Assembly (NCBI RefSeq): GCF_002385225.1
Contig: NZ_DGDC01000026.1
Location: 1 to 57,448, forward strand
Direction: 5' to 3'
DNA from: Psychrobacter sp. UBA3962
GTDB taxonomy: Bacteria; Pseudomonadota; Gammaproteobacteria; Pseudomonadales; Moraxellaceae
DNA: 57,448 bases
The notes beneath the pieces were generated by a model. That model searched no databases, had not been told where the DNA came from, and was given only the letters and a program-made list of their open reading frames with translations. The position numbers and the translations under genes were made by a program. The first letter of the stretch is position 1; every line of letters starts with the position of its first letter. Below, one piece after another: positions 17,986-27,070 of the stretch.

Positions 17986-18295
17986 TCCCTAGCTGTTTTA
18001 CTTATAACCTAGATTTTAAACAGCCTATAAGTTAGCTAAACTCACAAAAACATCCGCTTTTTGAGCTGTTTTTTCACTCTAATCGACCGGATTTCATGTT
18101 ACACTTACCCTCTAATTGTGCAGAGTAGCCCCCTCCTAAAAATACTTCTTTCAAATCTATACGGTAATAGCTGAGTATTGCCTGATTGAGCGGTTAAAAT
18201 TTAGGATACAGAGTGGTTGGCGGGTTCGGCGCTTGTATTTTTTATATGTCGTATGTGATTTATTAACGTATGTGACTTATTAATAGGATAAAACT
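17986..18295. other. glyA leader and promoter region, 310 bp
   Basis: No gene is seen. There is no clear terminator for ubiC. Just before glyA lies a 17-bp tandem duplication, listed separately. No riboswitch of the glycine or tetrahydrofolate class was recognised by eye. Confidence 0.4.
18251..18284 (+). repeat. 17-bp tandem repeat just upstream of glyA
   Basis: GTATGTGATTTATTAAC (18251-18267) is followed directly by GTATGTGACTTATTAAT (18268-18284), with 15 of 17 positions identical. It ends where the ribosome binding site AGGAT begins. It may be an operator pair or a slippage product. Confidence 0.8.
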
Positions 18296-19552
18296 ATGTT
18301 TAAAGATATTAGCATTAAAGACTATGACCCAGACTTGTATCAAGCCATGGTGTCAGAGACCAAGCGTCAAGAGAGCCATATCGAGCTAATCGCTTCAGAA
18401 AACTATTGCTCGCCAGCAGTAATGGAAGCGCAAGGCTCTGACCTAACCAACAAATATGCTGAAGGTTATCCTGGCAAGCGCTACTATGGCGGTTGTGAGT
18501 TCGTGGATATCGTTGAGCAATTGGCTATTGACCGTGCCAAAGAGTTATTCGGCGCTGAGTATGCCAACGTACAGCCACACGCAGGTAGCCAAGCCAACTC
18601 TGCGGTATTCTTGGCCTTACTAGAAGCGGGCGATACTGTGTTAGGCATGAGCCTAGACGCGGGTGGTCACTTAACGCATGGTGCACACGTGAACTTCTCA
18701 GGCATCAACTACAACGCAGTTCAGTACGGTCTAGTAGAAGAAACCGGTCTAATTGACTATGATGAAGTTGAGCGTTTGGCCCAAGAGCACAAACCAAAAA
18801 TGATCATTGCGGGTTTCTCAGCTTACTCACAAGTAGTTGATTGGCAGCGTTTCCGTGATATCGCAGACAGCGTTGGTGCTTATCTATTTGTGGATATGGC
18901 ACACGTTGCAGGTCTAGTTGCTGCTGGTGTATACCCAAGCCCAGTACCCTTCGCTGACGTAGTAACTACTACCACGCACAAGACCCTACGTGGTCCACGT
19001 TCAGGCCTAATCCTATCTCGTGATGACAAACTGGCTAAGAAACTAAATTCAGCGGTATTCCCAGGCAACCAAGGTGGCCCATTGATGCACGCTATCGCTG
19101 CTAAAGCGGTATGCTTCAAAGAAGCGCTACAAGACGACTTCAAAACTTACCAGCACCAAGTAGTGAAAAACGCTCAAGCTATGGCCAAAGTTATCCAAGA
19201 TCGCGGCTATGAAATCATCTCTGGCGGTACTGAAAACCACCTAATGCTAATCAGCTTAGTTAAGCAAGACATGACTGGTAAAGAAGCTGACAAATGGTTG
19301 GGTGATGCTGGTATCACTGTGAATAAAAACGCGGTACCAAACGACCCTAAATCTCCATTCGTAACTTCTGGTATCCGTATCGGTACACCAGCAATTACCA
19401 CTCGCGGTTTCAACGAAGCACAAGCTTCTGACCTAGCGGGCTGGATTTGTGATGTATTAGACAGCCGTGGTGACGAAAAAGTACTAGCAGAAACTCGCGC
19501 TAAAGTTGAGAAAATCTGTGCCGAACTTCCTGTTTATGAGCGTAACCAGTAA
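18296..19552 (+). CDS. glyA: Serine hydroxymethyltransferase
   Basis: GlyA interconverts serine and glycine with tetrahydrofolate and PLP, supplying one-carbon units. It is 418 residues, the standard bacterial length. The PLP lysine is Lys229 in TTTTHKTLRGPRSG. The N-terminal block LIASENYCSPAV and the Gly-rich GNQGGPLMH are intact. AGGAT lies 7 nt before the ATG. The gene is monocistronic, with a strong terminator, and a tandem 17-bp repeat sits in the leader. Codons look biased in the manner of a highly expressed gene (for example CGT for Arg), an impression by eye. Confidence 0.98.
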   Translation: MFKDISIKDYDPDLYQAMVSETKRQESHIELIASENYCSPAVMEAQGSDLTNKYAEGYPGKRYYGGCEFVDIVEQLAIDRAKELFGAEYANVQPHAGSQANSAVFLALLEAGDTVLGMSLDAGGHLTHGAHVNFSGINYNAVQYGLVEETGLIDYDEVERLAQEHKPKMIIAGFSAYSQVVDWQRFRDIADSVGAYLFVDMAHVAGLVAAGVYPSPVPFADVVTTTTHKTLRGPRSGLILSRDDKLAKKLNSAVFPGNQGGPLMHAIAAKAVCFKEALQDDFKTYQHQVVKNAQAMAKVIQDRGYEIISGGTENHLMLISLVKQDMTGKEADKWLGDAGITVNKNAVPNDPKSPFVTSGIRIGTPAITTRGFNEAQASDLAGWICDVLDSRGDEKVLAETRAKVEKICAELPVYERNQ

Positions 19553-19582
19553 TTAGATTCATCATATAATTTCTAGATAGTT

Positions 19583-19617
19583 AAAGGGCTAAAAATGAGT
19601 TTTTAGCCCTTTTTTAG
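19583..19617 (+). terminator. glyA terminator
   Basis: AAAGGGCTAAAAA (19583-19595) pairs perfectly with TTTTTAGCCCTTT (19600-19612), with a TGAG loop and a following T run. Confidence 0.92.
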
Positions 19618-19695
19618 ATAGTTGTGAAGGCTCTCCCATGGCTTAACTTATTGGAAGTAAAGACTATAATGAGAAATATAACTAAGGAATTTAAA

Positions 19696-20028
19696 ATGAT
19701 TAAGAAATTGGTAATACCAATGGCCCTTGCTTTGCTTTCAACAAGTATTTATGCAGCAAGTTTTTCGTCTACAAGAATTGGAAATACTAGTATTTATTCT
19801 AATGGTATTTCATCAACAGATATCGGCAATAATACCATTTATTCAAATGGCTCTTCATCAACCCATATCGGAAATAATACTATTCATTCAAATGGCACCT
19901 CATCTACTCGCATCGGTAACAATACCATTAATTCTAATGGTACGTCATCGACACGTATAGGGAATAGTACTCTTCACTCAGATGGAACTACCTGTACTAC
20001 CGTGTACTCTAGTACTATTTGTAACTAG
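19696..20028 (+). CDS. Small secreted protein of 15-residue SST-IGN-SNG repeats
   Basis: A 110-residue protein with a clear signal peptide (MIKKLVIPMALALLSTSIYA, cleavage near residue 20-21). Residues 24-98 are five tandem 15-residue repeats of the form SST-x-IGNNTI-x-SNG-x. A degenerate sixth follows, with two Cys (100 and 109) that could form a disulfide. The composition (Ser, Thr, Asn, Gly, Ile) suggests a short beta-solenoid or cell-surface structure (inference). AAGGA is placed 7 nt before ATG 19696, which is preferred over upstream in-frame starts at 19624 and 19669. Function is unknown. It has its own terminator. Confidence 0.75.
   Translation: MIKKLVIPMALALLSTSIYAASFSSTRIGNTSIYSNGISSTDIGNNTIYSNGSSSTHIGNNTIHSNGTSSTRIGNNTINSNGTSSTRIGNSTLHSDGTTCTTVYSSTICN
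19765..19989 (+). repeat. Five in-frame 45-bp tandem repeats
   Basis: Five 45-bp units encode the 15-residue protein repeats. The units are conserved in protein but vary in codons (for example AATACC versus AATACT and TCATCA versus TCATCT). This points to an old array under selection rather than very recent slippage. Confidence 0.85.
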
Positions 20029-20053
20029 AAAATAAGCTTTAGTATTATGTATA

Positions 20054-20088
20054 AAAAAACCGCCTAGCTAAAAGCTAATCGGTTTTTT
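20054..20088. terminator. Bidirectional terminator between repeat-protein and DUF2164 genes
   Basis: AAAAAACCG (20054-20062) pairs with CGGTTTTTT (20080-20088), with an inner TAGCT/AGCTA helix. Confidence 0.8.
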
Positions 20089-20114
20089 TATCACTGAAAT
20101 ATAAAATGAAAAAG

Positions 20115-20363
20115 CTAAGCTTTTTTTAAAACCGACAAATCTTCTAAGATGCCCGTAAATCTATTGTATAGCCAAGGCTCAGCATCGCTAATCGCTTGGT
20201 CGTAAATCTTGGGTCCTATTAAATCCACCATAAAGTCTAGCAGAAACTTAGCAGGCAGGTTGCCCATATCCATATCCAGTTCATCTCTCATATAGGCTCG
20301 TAACTCATCGAGTAGGACTTCTTCCTCTTCTTTATCTAGCTGCAAAAGCTTTTTATTTTTCAT
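20115..20363 (-). CDS. DUF2164-family small protein
   Basis: An 82-residue, strongly acidic cytoplasmic protein. The blocks LDELRAYMRDEL, FLLDFMVDLIGPKIYDQAI and SDAEPWL match the DUF2164 family, whose members are small and of unknown function. It is rather longer at the C-terminus than many relatives. A weak GAGT lies before the ATG. It is convergent with the repeat-protein gene and divergent from the amidotransferase gene. Confidence 0.75.
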   Translation of the reverse strand: MKNKKLLQLDKEEEEVLLDELRAYMRDELDMDMGNLPAKFLLDFMVDLIGPKIYDQAISDAEPWLYNRFTGILEDLSVLKKA

Positions 20364-20501
20364 GATTTACTCAGTTAGTGTCTAGAATGATTGATTTAAT
20401 CTTTTTCAGGTCCTTTATTTGGAGTTCATTAAAGGCTTGATGGGGTATGGTACTATTTATAAGCCACAAGTAGCGTAATGAATAGCAATCGCAATTATTA
20501 G

Positions 20502-20543
20502 AATAAAAGCATCAAAGTAAAGGTATCAAAATAAAAGCATAAA
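20502..20543 (+). repeat. Three 14-bp tandem repeats upstream of the amidotransferase gene
   Basis: AATAAAAGCATCAA (20502-20515), AGTAAAGGTATCAA (20516-20529) and AATAAAAGCATAAA (20530-20543) are head to tail. They end 16 bp before the ATG at 20560. Confidence 0.7.
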
Positions 20544-20559
20544 AAATAAAGGACGAAGT

Positions 20560-21345
20560 ATGACTCTACGCATCCACGCCTTATTGCACAACCCTATCAA
20601 TACTTTAGGCTCTATTGAGGATTGGATAAGGCGCAACGGTCATGAGCTAACCCTTATTCAGTTTGCAGAGGAGTTGGTAGGGGATAACGCTCTGCCGGAT
20701 CAAGATAGCTTTGACTGGTTGATTGTCATGGGTGGGCCTATGGGGGTTTACGATGTTGATAAATTTCCTTGGCTAAAGATGGAAAAGCAGTTTATAACTG
20801 AAGCTATTGAAGCAGGTAAGACGGTCATTGGTATGTGTTTGGGGGCCCAGCTACTCGCTGAAAGTTTGGGTGCCAATGTGGGCAAAATCGATATCAAAGA
20901 AATTGGTTGGACACAGTTGAGACTGACCGAACCAGGTAGCCGTCATCCGCTACTAAAGGGAGTGCCCCCTCAATTTACTACCTTTCATTGGCATGGTGAT
21001 GGTTTTGATTTACCTGATGGCGCTACGTCTCTAGCTACCTCTGATTATTGGCCAAACCAAGGTTTTATTTACCAAACCGAGAACCATAAACAGCTGGGTT
21101 CTTGGCTCATGGGCTGGCAATGTCATTTCGAAGTCACACCTGATAGCTTAAAGACTATGATCCATGAGGGTAAAGGTATCTCTGAGCAGGATATGAGGGA
21201 GTACCCGAAAAGCGTGCAATCTCCAGCTCATATTTTAGAAAAAACCGGCGAGTTTGCTACTGATAATAATGCCTACTTTGATACGATATTGGATAATTTA
21301 GCCTCAAGCTATAAGCTAAAAAATGAAAGTCAGTCAAGATTTTAG
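20560..21345 (+). CDS. Class I glutamine amidotransferase-like protein
   Basis: A 261-residue stand-alone class I GATase domain related to GMP-synthase glutaminase (COG0518). The oxyanion region is VMGGPMGVYD. The nucleophile elbow is GMCLGAQLLAES with Cys93. The His and Glu of the triad are in WQCHFEVTP. HWHGDGFDLP is typical of the subgroup annotated as gamma-glutamyl or GMP-synthase-like amidotransferases. No synthetase partner is adjacent, so its acceptor is unknown. AAGGACG is well placed before the ATG. Confidence 0.88.
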   Translation: MTLRIHALLHNPINTLGSIEDWIRRNGHELTLIQFAEELVGDNALPDQDSFDWLIVMGGPMGVYDVDKFPWLKMEKQFITEAIEAGKTVIGMCLGAQLLAESLGANVGKIDIKEIGWTQLRLTEPGSRHPLLKGVPPQFTTFHWHGDGFDLPDGATSLATSDYWPNQGFIYQTENHKQLGSWLMGWQCHFEVTPDSLKTMIHEGKGISEQDMREYPKSVQSPAHILEKTGEFATDNNAYFDTILDNLASSYKLKNESQSRF

Positions 21346-21437
21346 CAGTATCTTAAGCAGTTTTGCTGATGCCCATTCTTTAAAAAACCAAGATAATATG
21401 AATTTAAAACAATATTTTTAAAAATGAAAGGACCAAT

Positions 21438-23246
21438 ATGACTACCCAAGCTTTACCCAAACGCAGCGATGTTCCGACGTATTTAACCTGGGACATGACT
21501 GCGCTTTATGCCACACCAGAAGATTTCTACGCAGATTTAGAGCAAGCGGGGCAGCTTGCCAATGAGCTAACCAGCGAGTCGATGCTAAATCTAACTGATG
21601 GGGCCAGCATCGTGCGTCTGCTAAAAACTTATGAAGCCTATTTAACTATTTTATCAAAAGCAGGTACCTATGCTGGAGCGCAAAGTGCAGTCGATATGAG
21701 TGACAGCGAACTGCAAATCAGAGCCAGAGATTTTGAGTCGCAAGTGGCCAAACTAAACAGCCAAACTGCCATTGTGGAGCAAACCCTAAAGCAGGCCGAT
21801 GAAGCACTGATTAAGCAAGCAATGACTAAAAACGATAAGTATCGTCCGTTTTTATCAGACTTATTGGCGCAAAAGCCCTATACCTTAAGTCTAGAGTTAG
21901 AAACAGCGCTTATCTCGTTATCGCCTGTGCTGGATTTGCCGTATCAAAACTATGAGCAGTGCAAATTGGCCGATATGACTTTCCCAGACTTTGAAGCCAA
22001 TGGGCAGACTTATCCTTTGAGTTTTTCGACTTTTGAAAATGAATATGAAACCGCGGTCGACACCGAGTTTCGTCGTCAAGCCTTTAAAGCATTCTCAAAA
22101 CGACTGCGTGAGTCTCAACACACTATTGCCAGCAATTACTTGGCACAAGTCAAAAAAGAGAAAATCATCGCCGATATGCGTGGCTATGATTCAGTATTTG
22201 ACTATCTGCTACAGGATCAGAAAGTGTCGCGCGAGCAGTATGATGAGCACATCGATACCATTATGCAGCATCTCGCACCACCGATGCGCCGTTATGCCAA
22301 GCTGTTACAACAGGTCAATGGCATTGATAAAATGACTTTTGCTGACCTCAAAATACCATTAGATGCTAACTTTGTGGCAAAGGTAAGCATTGATGAGGCA
22401 AAAACATATTGCGTAGAAGCATTATCTTTATTAGGTTCGGATTATACCAATATGGTGAAACGCTCTTTTGAGGAGCGTTGGTATGACTTTGCGCAAAACC
22501 AAGGTAAGAGTACAGGTGGTTTTTGTGCATCACCCTATGGCGAGCACTCCTATGTGTTGATGTCTTGGACCCAAAACCTAGGCGATGTGTTTACCTTGAT
22601 TCACGAAATAGGTCACGCTGGACATTTTTATAACGCCGGTCAGTATCAAAACTACTTAAGTTATGAGCCTTCGTTGTATTTTATTGAAGCGCCTTCAACG
22701 TGTAATGAGCTGCTACTGGGTTATCATTTATTACAACAAAACACAGAGGACGAGGCGTTTCAGCGTTACGTAGTTTCTTCTTTATTATCCAATACCTATT
22801 ACCATAACTTTGTAACCCATTATCTTGAAGCCCATTTCCAGCGTGAAGTATATCGTGCGGTGGATGCTGGCAAGAATTTAAGCACTGATGACTTGCATGA
22901 CATGATGCAAGCAACTCTGCAACAGTTCTGGGGGGAAACCGTAGAGATTGATGAAGATGCTGCCTTAACTTGGATGCGCCAGCCGCATTATTATTTGGGT
23001 TTGTACTCTTATACTTATAGTGCTGGCTTGAGTATTGCCACTCAGTTGTTTAAAAAGCTGCGTAATGGTGAAGAGGTGATCGATGATTGGTTGGCGGTAT
23101 TGCGGGCAGGCGGTAGCAAAACTCCGGCAGAATTGGCTCAAATGATAGGGGTGAATATCAATGATAAAGCCACCTTGATAGACACAATTGGTTTTATTGA
23201 CGAGCTGGTGAATCAGGCTGTCAGCTTAACTGAACAGTTAAAATAA
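21438..23246 (+). CDS. pepF: Oligoendopeptidase F, M3B family
   Basis: A 602-residue cytoplasmic zinc endopeptidase that degrades oligopeptides. The zinc motif is HEIGH at residues 389-393 (full block TLIHEIGHAGHFYNA), with the third ligand expected in FIEAPSTCNE. Length is normal for PepF. No signal peptide is present. AAAGGACC lies before the ATG. It follows the amidotransferase gene by 92 bp, with no terminator visible between them, so cotranscription is possible. Confidence 0.95.
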   Translation: MTTQALPKRSDVPTYLTWDMTALYATPEDFYADLEQAGQLANELTSESMLNLTDGASIVRLLKTYEAYLTILSKAGTYAGAQSAVDMSDSELQIRARDFESQVAKLNSQTAIVEQTLKQADEALIKQAMTKNDKYRPFLSDLLAQKPYTLSLELETALISLSPVLDLPYQNYEQCKLADMTFPDFEANGQTYPLSFSTFENEYETAVDTEFRRQAFKAFSKRLRESQHTIASNYLAQVKKEKIIADMRGYDSVFDYLLQDQKVSREQYDEHIDTIMQHLAPPMRRYAKLLQQVNGIDKMTFADLKIPLDANFVAKVSIDEAKTYCVEALSLLGSDYTNMVKRSFEERWYDFAQNQGKSTGGFCASPYGEHSYVLMSWTQNLGDVFTLIHEIGHAGHFYNAGQYQNYLSYEPSLYFIEAPSTCNELLLGYHLLQQNTEDEAFQRYVVSSLLSNTYYHNFVTHYLEAHFQREVYRAVDAGKNLSTDDLHDMMQATLQQFWGETVEIDEDAALTWMRQPHYYLGLYSYTYSAGLSIATQLFKKLRNGEEVIDDWLAVLRAGGSKTPAELAQMIGVNINDKATLIDTIGFIDELVNQAVSLTEQLK

Positions 23247-23293
23247 AAGGATACTTATAGCAGAGGGGGCTGAACAGAAGCCCGGTAGATATA

Positions 23294-23335
23294 ATAAAAA
23301 AAGGGCTGGATTATCTAAATAATCCAGCCCTTGTT
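23294..23335. terminator. Bidirectional terminator between pepF and gltS
   Basis: AAGGGCTGGATTAT (23301-23314) pairs perfectly with ATAATCCAGCCCTT (23319-23332). The minus-strand copy ends in a run of seven T, and the plus-strand side is weaker. Confidence 0.9.
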
Positions 23336-23359
23336 GCTTTTATTTAAGTCTAATATAGG

Positions 23360-24634
23360 CTACATAAACGGCAGGTTAACAAATATCTGAAGTACCGTGG
23401 CGTTGACGATATCCACGAAGAAGGCACCCACCATAGGCACGATTAAGAATGCCTTTGGAGAAGCTAAGTAGCGGTCAGTTACGGCCTGCATATTGGCAAT
23501 AGCTGTTGGTGTTGCTCCCATACCAAAGCCACAATGACCCGCTGATAACACCGCCGAATCGTAGTCTTTACCCATGATTCTAAAGGTCACGAAATAGACG
23601 TAGAGTACCATCACCAAGGTCTGTACCATTAAGATAATTAGTACCGGACCGGCAAGATCGGTTAACTGCCATAGTTTTAATGACAATAAGGCCATGGCTA
23701 AGAATAGACTTAATGAAGCGTTACCAATCACATCGATGGCACGGTCAAACATATGGAAATCAAAGACTGTGGTTAACACGTTACGGATAATTACCCCGCC
23801 AGCCAGCGCCCAAACGAATGTTGGCAAATCAAACCAAGTGTCCTTGCCAATCACAGTCATAAAGTCAGCGAAGGCCAATGCAGCTGCAAATAAGGCTAAC
23901 GACTCAATGGTTGATGAGGCAGTGATTAGACGGATGTTGTCCGGTTTTTCGAAGATCTCTTTGTTTCTATAGGCGTCTTCTTCGTTGTGTTTGGTACTAT
24001 AAAGCGACTGTTTACTAGCCAGCTTTTCTGTCTCACTAGGGTTTGGGTTAACCGGCTCTGGTTCAACGCCCAATTTATTAATCAGTCGGCGGGCAACAGG
24101 ACCACCGATAACGCCACCAGCAACCAAGCCATAAGTAGCCACGGCAATGCCTAATGTGGTGGCACCGACTACGCCGTATTGCTCTTCTAAAGTGAGACCC
24201 CAAGCGCCGGCGGTACCATGACCACCGGTTAAAGCGATTGACCCAGTGACTAAGCCTAATAAAGGATCAAGGCCTAGCAGGGTGGCCATAGAGACGCCAA
24301 CGATATCTTGCACCACAATAAATAAGGACACCACAGCAGTGAATGTCAGAAGCGGTGTGCCCCCAGCTTTTAAGCGTCCGAAATCTGCACTTAATCCGAT
24401 AGAGGCAAAGAACATCAACATACAAGCAGTCTGTAGCTCTTGTTGGAAGATGAAGCTATAGCCCCAGATGATATTTAGGGCATAAACAATGACAGCAGCT
24501 ACCAAGCCACCTGCCACCGGTTCAGGGATGTTGAAGTCTTCTAAAAACTTCACTTTCTTTACCAAAAAACGCCCCAAGAGTAGGACGAGTGTGGCTAAAA
24601 TCAAGGTGTAATAGCCATTTAAAGTAACTTCCAT
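23360..24634 (-). CDS. gltS: Sodium/glutamate symporter
   Basis: GltS imports glutamate with Na+ through the inner membrane. The 424-residue protein has about ten hydrophobic segments in two inverted halves. Each half carries the signature re-entrant loop, seen as TGGHGTAGAWG (first half) and GHCGFGMGATPTAIANMQA (second half). A hydrophilic charged loop (about 190-230) joins the halves. AGGAGTACTC gives a near-ideal ribosome binding site. An 11-bp inverted repeat lies about 30-75 bp upstream of the ATG. Length is close to the usual 400-410. Confidence 0.96.
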   Translation of the reverse strand: MEVTLNGYYTLILATLVLLLGRFLVKKVKFLEDFNIPEPVAGGLVAAVIVYALNIIWGYSFIFQQELQTACMLMFFASIGLSADFGRLKAGGTPLLTFTAVVSLFIVVQDIVGVSMATLLGLDPLLGLVTGSIALTGGHGTAGAWGLTLEEQYGVVGATTLGIAVATYGLVAGGVIGGPVARRLINKLGVEPEPVNPNPSETEKLASKQSLYSTKHNEEDAYRNKEIFEKPDNIRLITASSTIESLALFAAALAFADFMTVIGKDTWFDLPTFVWALAGGVIIRNVLTTVFDFHMFDRAIDVIGNASLSLFLAMALLSLKLWQLTDLAGPVLIILMVQTLVMVLYVYFVTFRIMGKDYDSAVLSAGHCGFGMGATPTAIANMQAVTDRYLASPKAFLIVPMVGAFFVDIVNATVLQIFVNLPFM

Positions 24635-25207
24635 GAGTACTCCTTTAATAAGTGTAAAGTCACCTTAATTTGGAGTGAAAAGTTGGGTTACTACATCCCA
24701 AATTAAGGGGTACTTAACTGAACTCTAGTTTTTTATAAGGTTATGGTTAAGCCGTTTATAATCGGTCAAATTTCGGCTATATTTCAGGCCGACTGGTGAT
24801 GCTTATGAATGAATTATCTTTGGCTTAATTTTGAAAATAGAATGCCTGCAGTGCATAGCAACTGAGTATTCTTACAGTAGGCATCATAATGTTAGTAATA
24901 ACTATAAAACTGAATTTTTTGAGAGTGCCAAACGGGTAGCATTCTGAAAAATTATGCAACTGGCTATGACTAATAGCTTATATAGCTCAGTTTTCGTTAT
25001 AGGGTGGGACAAGAGTAAAAAAAGGCGCTGATTTGAAGTGGCCTTATCTATGTCCAAATTGAAGGGCTTATCTTACTAAATTTAGCATTTTAAAGCACCC
25101 TATATCTGCCCAGATAGCCAAACTTTAAAGTGAGCTAATTTAATCTTGGTCTGATAGAGGAAGCAACTGATTTTAAATACTAAATTAACAGTTAAGAGCG
25201 CATAAAT
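24635..25207. other. gltS leader and intergenic DNA
   Basis: No convincing gene is seen. The part next to gltS has the inverted repeat described separately. The rest is AT-rich, with no recognisable RNA or ORF. Confidence 0.45.
24663..24708 (-). promoter_or_regulatory. 11-bp inverted repeat in the gltS leader
   Basis: CCTTAATTTGG (24663-24673) is the exact reverse complement of CCAAATTAAGG (24698-24708), separated by 24 nt. It could be a leader hairpin or an operator for a dimeric regulator. Confidence 0.55.
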
Positions 25208-25241
25208 AAAAAAACGCCAACCTTAAGGTTGACGTTTTTAT
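25205..25241 (-). terminator. proA terminator
   Basis: AAAACGCCAACC with GGTTGACGTTTT forms a hairpin with a TTAA loop and one mismatch. On the minus strand it ends in TTTTTTTATTTAT. Confidence 0.85.
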
Positions 25242-25283
25242 TTATTACAACAGCCCTCAATGGCTAGACGTTAGCGAAAGTTT

Positions 25284-26582
25284 TTAACCTCGCACTTCGC
25301 CATGGCCATATACAATCCATTTCTGAGAGGTCAGACCATTTAGACCGACTGGACCACGGGCATGAATTTTATCCGTTGAAATACCAATTTCGGCGCCCAG
25401 GCCATACTCAAATCCATCTGCAAAGCGGCTAGAGGCGTTAATCATAACGCTTGATGAGTCCACTTCACGAATAAAGCGCTGTGACTTGCTGTAATTGTCA
25501 GTGATAATCACATCAGTGTGGTGGCTACCGTGGGTATTGATGTGAGAGATTGCTTCATCAATTCCCTCGACAATTTTAATGGCTAAGATGGGCGCCAGAT
25601 ACTCTGTGTCCCAATCTTCCTCATTGGCATCATTGAGATGACCTTGCAACTTGGCATTGTCTTGCAAGATGGCTTTGGATTCAGCATCTAAGCGTAGTTG
25701 CATAGCGTCATCCGCTTCGATAATGGCTTCGGCAATCTTAGGCAATAAGGTGTCAGCAATGGCCTCATCTACCAATAAGGTTTCCATCGTATTACAGGTG
25801 CCATAACGATGGGTTTTGGCATTCACGCTGACTTTAACGGCAATTTCAGGGTCTGCGTCACGATCGATAAAGGTATGACAGTTGCCATCTAAATGCTTAA
25901 TTACCGGCACGCGAGCATCATTACTGATACGCTCAATCAAGCCTTTACCGCCCCGAGGCACAATCACATCGACAAATTCAGTCATCGTGATTAGCTCACC
26001 TACAGCAGCACGGTCGGTAGTTTGTAGCACTTGTACCCCATGCTCGGGGAGTCCGGCTTGTTTTAGGCCGGCCAAAATACACTTAGCAATGGCTTGGTTT
26101 GATTCAAAAGCTTCGGAGCCGCCACGCAATATAATGGCATTTCCTGATTTCAATGCTAATGAAGCGGCTTCTAAGGTGACGTTTGGACGAGACTCATAAA
26201 TCATACCCACGACACCCAAAGGCACTCGCATTTTACCCAGTTGAATCCCTGAAGGACGATAAGTCATGTCGGTCACTTCCCCAATTGGGTCGGGCAAAGC
26301 AGCCACATCTTTTAAGCCTTGTAGCATACCTTCAAAACGGTCATCTGTTAGCTCTAAGCGGTCTAGTAGGGCAGCCTCTAAATTGTTTTCATGACCCTTA
26401 TCCATATCAACTTTATTGGCGGCCAAAATATCAGATTTTGCTTTTTTTAATTGCTCATAAATAGTTAAAAGCGCGTTGTTCTTATCCCCAGTATTGGCAG
26501 CAGCTAGCAATCTTGAAGCTTGTCTGGCTTGTTGTCCCACTTGTTGCATATAGCTTTTGACGTCCGTTATGTCTTGTGACAT
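25284..26582 (-). CDS. proA: Gamma-glutamyl phosphate reductase
   Basis: ProA reduces gamma-glutamyl phosphate to glutamate semialdehyde with NADPH, the second step of proline synthesis. It is 432 residues, close to the usual 415-420. The catalytic Cys is Cys263 in GTCNTMETLLV. MIYESRPNVTLEAA and DVIVPRGGKGLIERI are family blocks. AGGAG is 8 nt before the ATG. proB is not adjacent. The upstream DNA contains a loose TGAAT/ATTCA inverted repeat that does not fit the ArgR box spacing. Confidence 0.97.
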   Translation of the reverse strand: MSQDITDVKSYMQQVGQQARQASRLLAAANTGDKNNALLTIYEQLKKAKSDILAANKVDMDKGHENNLEAALLDRLELTDDRFEGMLQGLKDVAALPDPIGEVTDMTYRPSGIQLGKMRVPLGVVGMIYESRPNVTLEAASLALKSGNAIILRGGSEAFESNQAIAKCILAGLKQAGLPEHGVQVLQTTDRAAVGELITMTEFVDVIVPRGGKGLIERISNDARVPVIKHLDGNCHTFIDRDADPEIAVKVSVNAKTHRYGTCNTMETLLVDEAIADTLLPKIAEAIIEADDAMQLRLDAESKAILQDNAKLQGHLNDANEEDWDTEYLAPILAIKIVEGIDEAISHINTHGSHHTDVIITDNYSKSQRFIREVDSSSVMINASSRFADGFEYGLGAEIGISTDKIHARGPVGLNGLTSQKWIVYGHGEVRG

Positions 26583-27070
26583 TTATTATTCTCCTAGGAT
26601 GTGGATTTTAAAAATAAGATTCATTTGCCTATAACATAAAGCAGATATAGACAATAGTAAAGCCAGATATAAGCTTTATAACAATAGGAGAGAATGTAAT
26701 ATTTTAAGCACTAGCTTATATTTTTAGCCTACAATTTTGAGATTAAGGAGTTTAAAACTAAGTAACTTAATTTGAATGAAAAAATATTCATTAGCCTTTG
26801 GAAGGCCTATAGCCGATATTCGCAATTACCATAAATCCCAATAAAACAACTATTTATCTAAAGTTTAGCTAACTAAATATATAATTAATTACCAGTGTTT
26901 ACTACTTAGATTACTTATTCTACATAAATGCTTATAAACCACTACGAAAATTGGCTGAAATAAAAATAGAGAGGAGTAGGATAGGCTATAACAAGCTTTC
27001 AACCGAGCTTCGCTTTTATAAGCAAGATTTATTGAAAACTTACTCTAAAAAATTAAATACAGGTAATGAT
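26583..27070. other. AT-rich intergenic region between divergent proA and lipoprotein genes, 488 bp
   Basis: No supported gene. AATGAA (26775-26780) and TTCATT (26787-26792) form a small inverted repeat. A TTG-initiated frame from 26951 runs into the lipoprotein but has no signal peptide at that start and is not accepted. Promoters for both neighbours presumably lie here. Confidence 0.4.

Noticed and set aside
18061..18250. Possible riboswitch before glyA
   Set aside because: I could not recognise the conserved cores of glycine or tetrahydrofolate riboswitches.
25001..25012. AGGGTGGGACAA resembles the reverse complement of the putative IS end at 57348-57359 (11 of 12 positions)
   Set aside because: Only 12 bp match, and no transposase remnant or second end lies nearby, so I do not call an IS scar.
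26773..26790. TGAAT/ATTCA inverted repeat like an ArgR box upstream of proA
   Set aside because: The half-sites are 8 bp apart instead of the 4 expected for an ArgR box, and it lies about 190 bp from the gene.
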